Assembly (NCBI GenBank): GCA_021822995.1
Contig: JAKAPN010000085.1
Coordinates: 1-5,444 of the forward strand
DNA: 5,444 nt
Direction of reading: 5' to 3'
DNA from: an archaeon
GTDB taxonomy: Archaea; Thermoproteota; Nitrososphaeria; Nitrososphaerales; Gagatemarchaeaceae
Within the stretch, counting starts at the first letter, position 1, and every line of letters begins with the position of its first letter. The position numbers were made by a program, and so were the translations under genes. Below the pieces are notes generated by a model. It ran no database searches and was not told where the DNA came from. It saw only the letters and a program-made list of their open reading frames with translations. Shown one piece after another: positions 1 to 5,055 of this stretch.

Positions 1-87
1 ATTCTTCTTTGATTATGTGACGCCGAAGTGACCACCGTCCTGCCACTGATCGCCTCGTACGTCCTGACGAAGCGAAAGGCTCAGTGA
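1..87 (+). CDS. Possible 3' end of an upstream membrane-protein gene (fragment)
   Basis: The stretch from about 28 to the TGA at 85-87 reads VTTVLPLIASYVLTKRKAQ, a hydrophobic segment followed by a basic tail. Nearly every third codon position is G or C, as in the neighbouring genes. The same frame is closed by a TGA at 10-12. The adjacent frame (2-28) reads FFFDYVTPK and then stops at 29-31. A continuous protein would need a single-base shift near position 28, through a sequencing error, a decayed gene or a real frameshift. Alternatively, the upstream gene simply ends at 29-31 and the rest is chance. Too little is visible to name a family. Confidence 0.25.
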
Positions 88-100
88 AACGCATCCCCAA

Positions 101-110
101 TTCTTTTAAA
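101..110 (+). promoter_or_regulatory. TATA-like box (BoxA) for hppA
   Basis: TTCTTTTAAA is the only AT-rich patch in this otherwise GC-rich spacer. Its centre lies about 30 nt before the TTG at 137. Archaeal TATA boxes are usually centred about 26-27 nt before the transcription start, so the transcript should begin at or within a few bases of the start codon. That fits leaderless initiation and the absence of a Shine-Dalgarno before 137. Confidence 0.5.
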
Positions 111-136
111 CCGAATCCGAGGGCGTCCCCCAGCGC

Positions 137-2314
137 TTGACATTAGCACAGGGGCTGCTGCAGGCCCAGTCCTCTGCGCCGTTTTCCGCTCCCAACAGCT
201 CCGGAGCTTACATCGCCCTCGTACTCTCCGCCGTCGCCCTCCTTTTCGGCGCCGGACTCTGGGCTTACCTTAGGCGGCAGAACCGCGGCACGCCGAAGAT
301 GATCGAGATCTCAGACGCGGTGAAGGAAGGGGCGGGTGCCTTCCTGAGCAGGGAATACCGCATAATCGCGCCGGTCGCCGTCATGATCGTCCTTCTCATC
401 TTCGGGCTAATCGACTACCCCAACGCGACAGGGGGCGCGACCGCCATCGGGTTCGCGATGGGGGCGTTCCTGTCGGCCCTGGCCGGCTACGTCGGAATGG
501 CCGTGACCGTGAGGACCAGCTCAAGGACCGCGGAGGCAGCGAAGTCGGGGCTCGGCAGCGCGCTCACCATGGCGTTCAGGGGCGGCGGGGTGATGGGGAT
601 GTCGGTCGTCGGCCTGGACCTCCTCGGGCTTTCCGTCTTCTACATAGCGTTCTCCAAGACGATCGCGACTTCGCCCGCTACGCTGGCCGGGCTCGGGTTC
701 GGCGCTTCGCTCATCGCGATGTTCATGAGGGTCTCCGGCGGGATCTACACCAAGGCCGCGGACGTCGGCGCGGACCTTGTAGGGAAGGTCGAAGCCGGGA
801 TCCCGGAAGACGACCCCCGGAACCCAGCGGTGATAGCTGACAACGTGGGAGACAACGTCGGCGACTGCGCAGGGATGGGGGCGGACGTCTACGAGTCTTA
901 CGTGGTGACGACGATAGCGGTGATGATCCTCGGTGCGCTGATACCGGGCGGGCTGAGCATGGGCCTGCTCGTCTACCCTCTCCTGCTGGGGGCGTCAGGG
1001 ATAGTGGGAGCGATCGTCGGCAGCCTCTTCGTCAGGAAGTCGATAAAGTCCAACCCTCTCAGGGCGCTCAACATCACGCTGATCATAGCAGCCGTCGTGG
1101 CCATCGTGCTGGACTACGTCTTCGGGGACATGATACTCGGAGGCTCGACGCTGAGCTACTACCTCTTCGCCAGCGCCATCGTCGGCATCATCGTAGTCGT
1201 TGCTATCGAGCAGGTGGCCAACTACTTCACCTCATACTCCTACGGGCCGGTGAGGGAGATCGCCCTGTCCAGCCAGACCGGGGCGGCCACGAACTTCCTT
1301 TCCGGGTTCTCGACCGGGCTCACCAGCGCAGCGCCTTCCGCGGTCGTCCTGGTGGTCGCGATCATCGCTTCGTACTCGCTCGGCTTCTACGGCTCGGGCG
1401 GGGACGTACTCACCGGCGTGTACAGCACGGCCGTGGCCACGATGTCGATGCTGTCCCTCACCGGGATCATAATGTCGATCGACTCCTTCGGGCCGATCAC
1501 AGACAACGCCAACGGCATTGTCGAGATGGCCGGGCTTGACAAGAGCGTCAGGGACGTGACCGACGAGCTGGACGCCCTCGGGAACACCACCAAGGCGACC
1601 ACGAAGGCGTTCGCCGTGACCTCTGCCGCGCTCGCGGCCGTCGCGATATTCGAGGCGTTCCAGAACGAGGCCTCCAGGATAATCTCCGCATCGCCCTCGC
1701 TCCTGAGCAGGTATTCTACTCACATGGTGAACGGGCAGCTGCAGTTCACCCTTTCCGACCCGTACGTGGTGATAGGGCTCTTCATCGGCGGGCTCCTGCC
1801 GTTCTACTTCTCCAGCTTCCTGATCAAGGCCGTGGGGCGCGCCGCGTTCACCATAGTCAACGAGGTCAGGCGCCAGTTCAAGGAGATCCCAGGCATCATG
1901 GAAGGGACGGCCAAGCCCGACTACGCGAAGGCGGTCAGCATCAGCACGTCCGCGGCGATAAAGGAGCTCGTGAAGCCGGGAGCGCTCGCGGTCGTCACCC
2001 CGCTGGTTGTAGGGTTCGTCCTAGGCCCCCTGGCGCTTGGCGGGCTGCTCATAGGCAGCGTCGTCTCAGGCGTCTTCCTCGCGTTCACCATGACCAACGG
2101 CGGTGCCGCATGGGACAACGCCAAGAAGTACATCGAGACAGGCCAGCTCGGCGGCAAGGGGTCGGACGCTCACAAGGCCGCTGTGATGGGGGACACGGTC
2201 GGTGACCCGTTCAAGGACACCGCAGGACCGGCGATCAACTCGCTGATCAAGGTGGTCAACACCATCTCCATCGTGTTCATCTCGGCGATAGTCCTCTTCG
2301 CGCTCTTCATCTAA
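137..2314 (+). CDS. hppA: Membrane-bound K+-independent H+-translocating pyrophosphatase
   Basis: This 725-residue integral membrane protein hydrolyses pyrophosphate with Mg2+ and pumps H+ across the cytoplasmic membrane. It is full length for the family (about 650-800 residues, 16 helices expected). Visible family signatures are DVGADLVGKVE (209-219), ADNVGDNVGD (234-243; D235, D239, D243), the gate-region D250 and E253, the loop around FGPITDNANGI (451-461), TNGGAAWDNAKKYIE (653-667) and DTVGDPFKDTAGPAIN (686-701). Helix 1 is roughly residues 22-44. GNTTK with K486 and T489 is the signature of K+-independent enzymes; K+-dependent ones have Ala at the Lys position. E253 is placed as in prokaryotic pumps, not shifted one turn as in plants. 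H+ rather than Na+ is inferred from the K+-independent class. The residue after K490 is Ala where Gly is usual. The TTG start is chosen because the frame is closed by TAA at 107-109 and the next ATG (residue 55) would delete helix 1. It is monocistronic and convergent with the next gene. Confidence 0.97.
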   Translation: MTLAQGLLQAQSSAPFSAPNSSGAYIALVLSAVALLFGAGLWAYLRRQNRGTPKMIEISDAVKEGAGAFLSREYRIIAPVAVMIVLLIFGLIDYPNATGGATAIGFAMGAFLSALAGYVGMAVTVRTSSRTAEAAKSGLGSALTMAFRGGGVMGMSVVGLDLLGLSVFYIAFSKTIATSPATLAGLGFGASLIAMFMRVSGGIYTKAADVGADLVGKVEAGIPEDDPRNPAVIADNVGDNVGDCAGMGADVYESYVVTTIAVMILGALIPGGLSMGLLVYPLLLGASGIVGAIVGSLFVRKSIKSNPLRALNITLIIAAVVAIVLDYVFGDMILGGSTLSYYLFASAIVGIIVVVAIEQVANYFTSYSYGPVREIALSSQTGAATNFLSGFSTGLTSAAPSAVVLVVAIIASYSLGFYGSGGDVLTGVYSTAVATMSMLSLTGIIMSIDSFGPITDNANGIVEMAGLDKSVRDVTDELDALGNTTKATTKAFAVTSAALAAVAIFEAFQNEASRIISASPSLLSRYSTHMVNGQLQFTLSDPYVVIGLFIGGLLPFYFSSFLIKAVGRAAFTIVNEVRRQFKEIPGIMEGTAKPDYAKAVSISTSAAIKELVKPGALAVVTPLVVGFVLGPLALGGLLIGSVVSGVFLAFTMTNGGAAWDNAKKYIETGQLGGKGSDAHKAAVMGDTVGDPFKDTAGPAINSLIKVVNTISIVFISAIVLFALFI

Positions 2315-2327
2315 GCCCGTCCCGACG

Positions 2328-2393
2328 CTCGAAGGCCGATTTCTGCAGCCGGGATTCGCAGGTTTCCCTTCGAGAGCCGCATTCCGTGCGGCT
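2328..2393. terminator. Two adjacent inverted repeats between convergent genes; candidate bidirectional terminator
   Basis: CTCGAAGG at 2328-2335 is the exact reverse complement of CCTTCGAG at 2367-2374. A smaller nested pair lies inside it (CTGC 2343-2346 with GCAG 2358-2361). Immediately next, AGCCGCA (2375-2381) pairs with TGCGGCT (2387-2393) around a 5-nt loop, and this stem runs into the stop codon of the minus-strand gene. The two structures fill most of the 77-nt gap between hppA and the converging small gene. No long T-tract follows on either strand, so a terminator role is inferred from position and pairing. Confidence 0.35.
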
Positions 2394-2682
2394 ACTGCTT
2401 CGCCATCCAGACCATCGCGCCTATCCCCGCCAGCTCCATCGAGTGGATGGCCATGATGGGAAGGGCGACGTCAGCCGAGTAGGTCGCCGCCAGTCTGAAG
2501 TAGACGAGGGCGGCGGCTATTTTCTGGACGAAGAAGACTAGCGAAATGAAGGCGAGCCCGAGGGTGAACCTTGACGTCCGCTCCTTGGCGAGCCTGGAAT
2601 AGAAGACGAGCAGCACCAGTGCGGCTACAGCGCCGACCGCTGCGATGATGATGTCGACCGACCAAACGGGTCCAGGGAACAT
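2392..2682 (-). CDS. Small three-helix membrane protein, unknown function, coupled to a wHTH regulator
   Basis: This 96-residue protein is almost entirely membrane-embedded. Hydrophobic segments span about 9-28, 39-62 and 71-94. They are joined by a short basic loop (SRLAKERTSR, 29-38) and a short connector near 63-70 (RLAATYSA). I see no catalytic motif or signal cleavage site; E83 and H80 in helix 3 are the only clearly polar helix residues. Its ATG directly follows the TAG of the winged-helix gene with no intervening base, and a GGGGAGGG lies 8 nt upstream, so it is the second cistron of a translationally coupled operon. By the positive-inside rule, the basic 29-38 loop would be cytoplasmic. 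Small membrane proteins paired with ArsR-like regulators are familiar in archaeal genomes; a role as sensor, anchor or regulated target is only inferred. No family name can be assigned. Confidence 0.8.
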   Translation of the reverse strand: MFPGPVWSVDIIIAAVGAVAALVLLVFYSRLAKERTSRFTLGLAFISLVFFVQKIAAALVYFRLAATYSADVALPIMAIHSMELAGIGAMVWMAKQ

Positions 2683-3000
2683 CTAACTTGCCCTCCCCGG
2701 CTGTCCGTCCGCCTTCTTATCGTTAACCACCTCGCGATAGACCGCGATGTTGCTTGTCAGCAGCTCGGTCGGGAAGTAGACCTGTCCGTACTTCGGCCCC
2801 TGCGCTTCGATGAGCTTGCTCTCGGTAAGCACCCTGAGATGGTGGGAGACCGTCCGATAGTTGACAGAGAGGCTGCTCGCCAGCTGGTTCGCGTTCGTGG
2901 GGGACGCGACGAGGGTGTCGACTATCATCCTTCTAGTCCTGCCTCCCCGGGAAACGACGAAAACCCACCACAGCATGTGCCTGAACGAGTCGAAGGACAA
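2683..3000 (-). CDS. ArsR-like winged-helix transcriptional regulator
   Basis: This 105-residue cytoplasmic DNA-binding protein has one winged helix-turn-helix domain. Residues 18-33 (SRGGRTRRMIVDTLVA) form the first helix. The HTH is at about 36-58, with NANQLASSLSVNYRT followed by the recognition-helix motif VSHHLRVL. The wing is at about 63-78 (LIEAQGPKYGQVYFPT). A charged tail at 89-105 could contact a partner. There are no Cys residues, so a classic ArsR metal site is absent. The TTG at 3000 is the longest start: a TAG closes the frame at 3030-3028 and a TATA-like box lies 34-40 nt upstream. The ATG at 2976 (residue 9) is a plausible alternative that leaves the whole domain intact. It is the first gene of the operon with the abutting three-helix membrane protein. 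Autoregulation is likely for this type and would fit the hairpin at 3048-3070. The ligand and target genes are unknown. Confidence 0.88.
   Translation of the reverse strand: MSFDSFRHMLWWVFVVSRGGRTRRMIVDTLVASPTNANQLASSLSVNYRTVSHHLRVLTESKLIEAQGPKYGQVYFPTELLTSNIAVYREVVNDKKADGQPGRAS
2691..2698 (-). promoter_or_regulatory. Ribosome binding site of the small membrane-protein gene
   Basis: On the minus strand GGGGAGGG lies 8 nt before the ATG at 2682, inside the end of the wHTH coding sequence. It is the strongest Shine-Dalgarno match in the window. It supports the ATG start and contrasts with the operon's first gene and the other promoter-proximal genes, which lack one. Confidence 0.7.
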
Positions 3001-3033
3001 CAGGAGCCTTGGGTGCGGCGGAATGCTCTACAG

Positions 3034-3040
3034 TATAAAG
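3034..3040 (-). promoter_or_regulatory. TATA-like box for the wHTH/membrane-protein operon
   Basis: The minus strand reads CTTTATA here, inside CCCCCTTTATACTG. With the usual archaeal spacing, transcription would begin near 3010, giving a leader of about 10 nt before the TTG at 3000 or about 35 nt before the ATG at 2976. No other AT-rich block exists in this spacer. Confidence 0.5.
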
Positions 3041-3047
3041 GGGGCTG

Positions 3048-3070
3048 CGCGCGGAGCGTAGTTCCGCGCG
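3048..3070. repeat. Perfect 8-bp inverted repeat upstream of the wHTH promoter
   Basis: CGCGCGGA (3048-3055) and TCCGCGCG (3063-3070) are exact reverse complements separated by 7 nt. The repeat ends 7 bp upstream of the TATA-like box of the minus-strand operon, a typical place for an archaeal regulator or activator site. Read as RNA, it could instead be part of the terminator of the upstream minus-strand gene that ends at 3153, with the C/T-rich CCCCCTTTA following. Both roles are inferred. The rest of the 3001-3152 spacer shows nothing convincing. Confidence 0.4.
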
Positions 3071-3152
3071 GCATCTGTGATGTGTGTGAGGTCAAGCGGG
3101 TGCTGTCGCGCCCGGTATCCCAGGCGTCATCTCTGTACCCGTGAGCCCCCAC

Positions 3153-4133
3153 CTAGTACACGTAGGCGTTGGAGGAGGTTGAAGTGGTCGTGGTTGAGGA
3201 AGTGGTGGTTGTCGTAGCCGAGGGTGCTACCGGTGCTGGGACCGTTGCGACATAGAAGTTTCCGATGCCTTGGCCTAGGGTTTCCCCTGGGGCGGTGTCC
3301 CCGATCCAGTAGAAGAGCGCGTACCCGTCGTACGTCACGATCTTGGTGTTGTTGTATGGGGTGATGGTCCCGAAGTTGGTGGAGCTGAGCCCTGGTGCCA
3401 GAGTGAGCGGCGCTGTGTAGAACACAGGCCAGTTCTTCTCACAGAAGCTTGTGTTGCAGGTCGTCGTCCCGCTGTTGGGGGTGTCGGTGGACCTGAAGTA
3501 CAGCGTGAATCCGGTGCTGTTCGTCAGGTAGAGCCCGATCGACGCCTTGTATGCCACTCCTATGCTGTATGACGGCCCTCCGACAATCTGTCCTCCAGAC
3601 TGCTGTAGGGTAGGTGGGATGGCGTACCAGAGGCCCCCGAACTGGCTCAGGCCTTCTCCGTACATGTTCCCTGAGCTCGAGTCGGCGACGTAGTAGTAAA
3701 GCGGCCATCCGTTGTATGTGGTCTGTTTGGCGCCGTTGGCGCGGGTGATTGTGGAAAAGTTGGACGGGTTCAAGCCAGAGGGCACGCTGAGGCTGCTCGC
3801 GTAGAACGGCGGCCATGCAGCTGCGCAAGAACCGGCGCACGCGCTCGTGCCGTTGCCGGGCTTGTCTGCGCCGAACATGTACAGTGTGAACCCGGTTCCG
3901 TTCTCCAGGTAGTGTCCGACGGTCGCGCTGTTCCCGATCTGAACGGCGTATCCTAGCGCTGAAGTGGATGATGTTGACGTTGTGGTTGTAGTGGTCGAGG
4001 TGGTTGTGGCCTTTGTGCCCGTGCCGCTCATGAGGTAGTAGGCGCCCACGCCCACTATCAGCACTACCACTATCACAGCTCCGACCATAGCCGATGTCGA
4101 AATTGCTGGTCTGTCCGAAGTACTTACCTTCAT
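3153..4133 (-). CDS. Membrane-anchored surface protein with two COG4315 / Lipoprotein_15-like domains
   Basis: Residues are numbered from the upstream TTG at 4148 (331 residues); the ATG at 4133 is residue 6. A short basic N-terminus precedes one hydrophobic helix (about 20-40) and a Thr/Ser-rich linker (47-63), so the body should face outside. Two similar domains follow. Domain 1 (about 66-180) has TLYMFGAD (88-95), C104/C108, AWPP (111-114) and GWPLYYYVAD (147-156). Domain 2 (about 193-305) has TLYFRSTD (215-222), C231/C236, NWPVF (239-243) and GYALFYWIGD (275-284). YMFGAD and YFRSTD fit the Yx(FWY)xxD motif of COG4315/PF03640. A second Thr/Ser tract (311-326) ends the protein. Six N-X-S/T sequons (N83, N99, N130, N210, N232, N266) suggest glycosylation. 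No lipobox is seen, so it is probably anchored by its helix. The family's function is unknown. The ATG is preferred over the TTG, but neither has a Shine-Dalgarno. No operon partner is visible. Confidence 0.85.
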   Translation of the reverse strand: MKVSTSDRPAISTSAMVGAVIVVVLIVGVGAYYLMSGTGTKATTTSTTTTTTSTSSTSALGYAVQIGNSATVGHYLENGTGFTLYMFGADKPGNGTSACAGSCAAAWPPFYASSLSVPSGLNPSNFSTITRANGAKQTTYNGWPLYYYVADSSSGNMYGEGLSQFGGLWYAIPPTLQQSGGQIVGGPSYSIGVAYKASIGLYLTNSTGFTLYFRSTDTPNSGTTTCNTSFCEKNWPVFYTAPLTLAPGLSSTNFGTITPYNNTKIVTYDGYALFYWIGDTAPGETLGQGIGNFYVATVPAPVAPSATTTTTSSTTTTSTSSNAYVY

Positions 4134-4160
4134 TTTCTCGCATTGCAACCGAGACGATCT

Positions 4161-4170
4161 GATGATAAGC
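4161..4170 (-). promoter_or_regulatory. Weak TATA-like box for the surface-protein gene
   Basis: The minus strand reads GCTTATCATC here. Its centre lies about 33 nt before the ATG at 4133, predicting a transcript start near 4140 and a leader of a few bases. An alternative AT-rich patch, CCAATTTGCATGC (about 4185-4197), would give a longer leader. The match to the archaeal consensus is modest. Confidence 0.3.
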
Positions 4171-4181
4171 CTGTTTCAGAC

Positions 4182-4205
4182 TTGCATGCAAATTGGGTGC
4201 AAATT
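4182..4205. repeat. Palindrome and helical-turn direct repeat upstream of the surface-protein gene
   Basis: TTGCATGCAA (4182-4191) is a perfect 10-bp palindrome. Overlapping it, TGCAAATT occurs twice, at 4187-4194 and 4198-4205, with an 11-bp offset that puts both copies on nearly the same face of the helix. The cluster lies about 50-70 bp before the surface-protein start and just upstream of its candidate TATA box. This fits an operator for a dimeric regulator; the role is inferred. Confidence 0.35.
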
Positions 4206-4413
4206 CGAGCAAACGCCCAAGTCAGCAGAGCCCAGCCTCTAAGGAGGAGGCACCTGCCTCGAATCTCACCCTTTCAGCAAAGAAGCGGGCCGGTCCTCGA
4301 GGGACGCGCCGGGAACCGGCATGCCCGCTTCAGCTGCCTTCAGCTCTCCTCAAGCCGCCTTGAAGGGTGCGCGTCTTCCGCCCACCGGCACTATTAGACG
4401 TCCGCACCACAAG
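4206..4413. other. Gene-free divergent spacer with several potential hairpins
   Basis: Between the surface-protein gene and the double-RAM gene lie about 300 nt with no credible protein gene; the open frames have unlikely composition. Besides the repeat cluster at 4182-4205 and the long inverted repeat at 4282-4331, it holds two small hairpins: GCCTC-TAAGGAG-GAGGC near 4235-4251, and TCAAG-CCGC-CTTGA at 4350-4363. There is also a direct repeat of CTTCAGCT at 4328-4335 and 4338-4345. I could fit no tRNA, C/D-box sRNA or known riboswitch. It may be regulatory DNA, a long 5' region, or an unrecognised non-coding RNA. Confidence 0.4.
4282..4331. repeat. Strong GC-rich inverted repeat, possible structured RNA element
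   Basis: GAAGCGGGC (4282-4290) is exactly complementary to GCCCGCTTC (4323-4331), a 9-bp closing stem. Inside it, GTCC (4293-4296) can pair with GGAC (4302-4305), and GCCGG (4308-4312) with CCGGC (4316-4320) around GAA, giving a branched fold. In a competing fold, GCCGGT (4289-4294) pairs with ACCGGC (4315-4320) to make one long bulged hairpin. No T-tract follows. The strand and role are unknown. Confidence 0.4.
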
Positions 4414-4422
4414 TGAATAATA
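4414..4422 (+). promoter_or_regulatory. TATA-like box for the double-RAM gene
   Basis: GAATAATAG is an AT-rich block centred about 35 nt before the ATG at 4453, predicting a transcript start near 4445 and a leader under 10 nt. No Shine-Dalgarno precedes the ATG (CTCGAAGAAAA), which fits near-leaderless initiation. Confidence 0.4.
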
Positions 4423-4452
4423 GAATCCGCGGCTTCACGATCTCGAAGAAAA

Positions 4453-4977
4453 ATGGCACAAAACAGAAAGGAAATCGAGACGAATCCAACAACCATCATC
4501 GCAACAGTCCAACCAAAGGCGCTCAGCCAAGTCAGAGAGCAGCTCGAAGACATCGAGGGAATCACTTACTTCTCCCCGCTCGTGGGCAGGTTCAACCTGG
4601 CCATCGAGTTGAAGGCTGCGGAGCCGGAACGGGTCCGCGAGCTCGTCGACAAGATCCGTGCAATGGAAGGCATCACTTCGACAAGAACATACACCCCTCA
4701 CGAGGGCTTCGCGAGAGAGCGCAATGGCACCCAGGCTGGCGACTCCCTTGCACTTGCAATGCTGCAGGTCAAGGGGAAGTCAGACAAGATCCTGAAGGCG
4801 CTAGAACAGCAACCCCAAGTCCGCAACGCGTTCGCCATACCCGGTGAATTCGACATCATCGCGACCATAAGAGGAAAGAACCACGAGGAGGTTCTCACTC
4901 AGGTTTCGAAGATGGCCGAAGTAGACGGGGTACGGACGAGCGAGACACTGTTGGCCTACCAGCCCACGTGGCGGTAG
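4453..4977 (+). CDS. Stand-alone tandem RAM (Lrp/AsnC ligand-binding) domain protein
   Basis: This 174-residue cytoplasmic protein consists of two alpha/beta RAM domains, the effector-binding module of Lrp/AsnC regulators, and has no N-terminal HTH. Domain 1 spans about 11-82: strand TTIIATVQ (13-20), a helix at about 23-34, GITYFSPLVGRFNLAIEL (36-53), a helix at 58-71 and GITSTRTY (73-80). Domain 2 spans about 97-170: LALAMLQV (99-106), a helix at 109-119, VRNAFAIPGEFDIIATI (123-139), a helix at 144-155 and VRTSETLLAY (160-169). GRFNLAI (45-51) and GEFDIIA (131-137) are equivalent positions of the family's G-x-(F/Y)-(D/N)-(hydrophobic)2 element, which indicates an internal duplication. RAM domains bind amino acids or small effectors and form dimers and octamers. 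Without an HTH, this protein may act by mixing with full Lrp proteins or as a separate sensor, which is inference. The ATG is supported by the upstream TATA-like block. A terminator ends the unit, so it is probably monocistronic. Confidence 0.88.
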   Translation: MAQNRKEIETNPTTIIATVQPKALSQVREQLEDIEGITYFSPLVGRFNLAIELKAAEPERVRELVDKIRAMEGITSTRTYTPHEGFARERNGTQAGDSLALAMLQVKGKSDKILKALEQQPQVRNAFAIPGEFDIIATIRGKNHEEVLTQVSKMAEVDGVRTSETLLAYQPTWR

Positions 4978-4995
4978 ACCGCCCTCCCCTTTTTT
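4970..4995 (+). terminator. Hairpin plus T-tract terminator overlapping the RAM gene stop codon
   Basis: GGCGG (4970-4974) pairs with CCGCC (4979-4983) around the loop TAGA, which contains the TAG stop at 4975-4977. A C-rich spacer and six T residues (4990-4995) follow. T-tracts alone can terminate archaeal transcription; here a stem is added. It separates this gene from the regulator that follows. Confidence 0.6.
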
Positions 4996-5055
4996 CGGCC
5001 TATCACGTCAAGATGCGAGCCAGTGTCCAGGCAGGGTACGATTAGACCACTGCAC

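Noticed and set aside
1232..1723. 163-residue minus-strand open frame, and 71- and 78-residue minus-strand frames at 1387-1602 and 1921-2157
   Set aside because: All lie inside hppA, whose protein is conserved throughout. The products are Arg/Gly- or Ser/Pro-rich with no recognisable domain, as expected for shadows of a GC-rich gene.
3034..3040. Plus-strand TATAAAG as a promoter for a rightward gene
   Set aside because: No credible plus-strand gene lies downstream; the same bases fit the minus-strand operon promoter.
2839..3152. Open frames of 101 and 66 residues on the plus strand and 75 on the minus strand
   Set aside because: They cover the wHTH coding region and its promoter spacer, have no recognisable features, and conflict with the well-supported wHTH protein.
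4159..4165. C-box-like CTGATGA suggesting a C/D-box sRNA
   Set aside because: No D box or C'/D' pair occurs at a suitable distance, and the same bases belong to the candidate TATA box on the other strand.
3439..4212. 257-residue minus-strand open frame overlapping the surface-protein gene
   Set aside because: It is the shifted frame of the tandem-domain gene. Its product is rich in Arg and His without domains, while the chosen frame shows a membrane anchor and two matching repeats.
4235..4331. Possible tRNA suggested by a 5-bp stem with a 7-nt loop and a GCCGGTTCCCGGC-like arm on the minus strand
   Set aside because: The arm has a 3-nt loop, no proper T-loop, acceptor stem or anticodon loop can be assembled, and the spacing is wrong on both strands.
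4143..4397. 84-residue plus-strand open frame in the divergent spacer
   Set aside because: The composition is Arg/Ser/Gln-rich with no domain or convincing start signal, and it runs through the palindromes and hairpins. I treat it as non-coding.
4413..4847. 144-residue plus-strand frame and minus-strand frames at 4350-4565, 4435-4701 and 4698-4898
   Set aside because: They are alternate frames of the double-RAM gene, which has clear repeated strand-helix patterns in its own frame.
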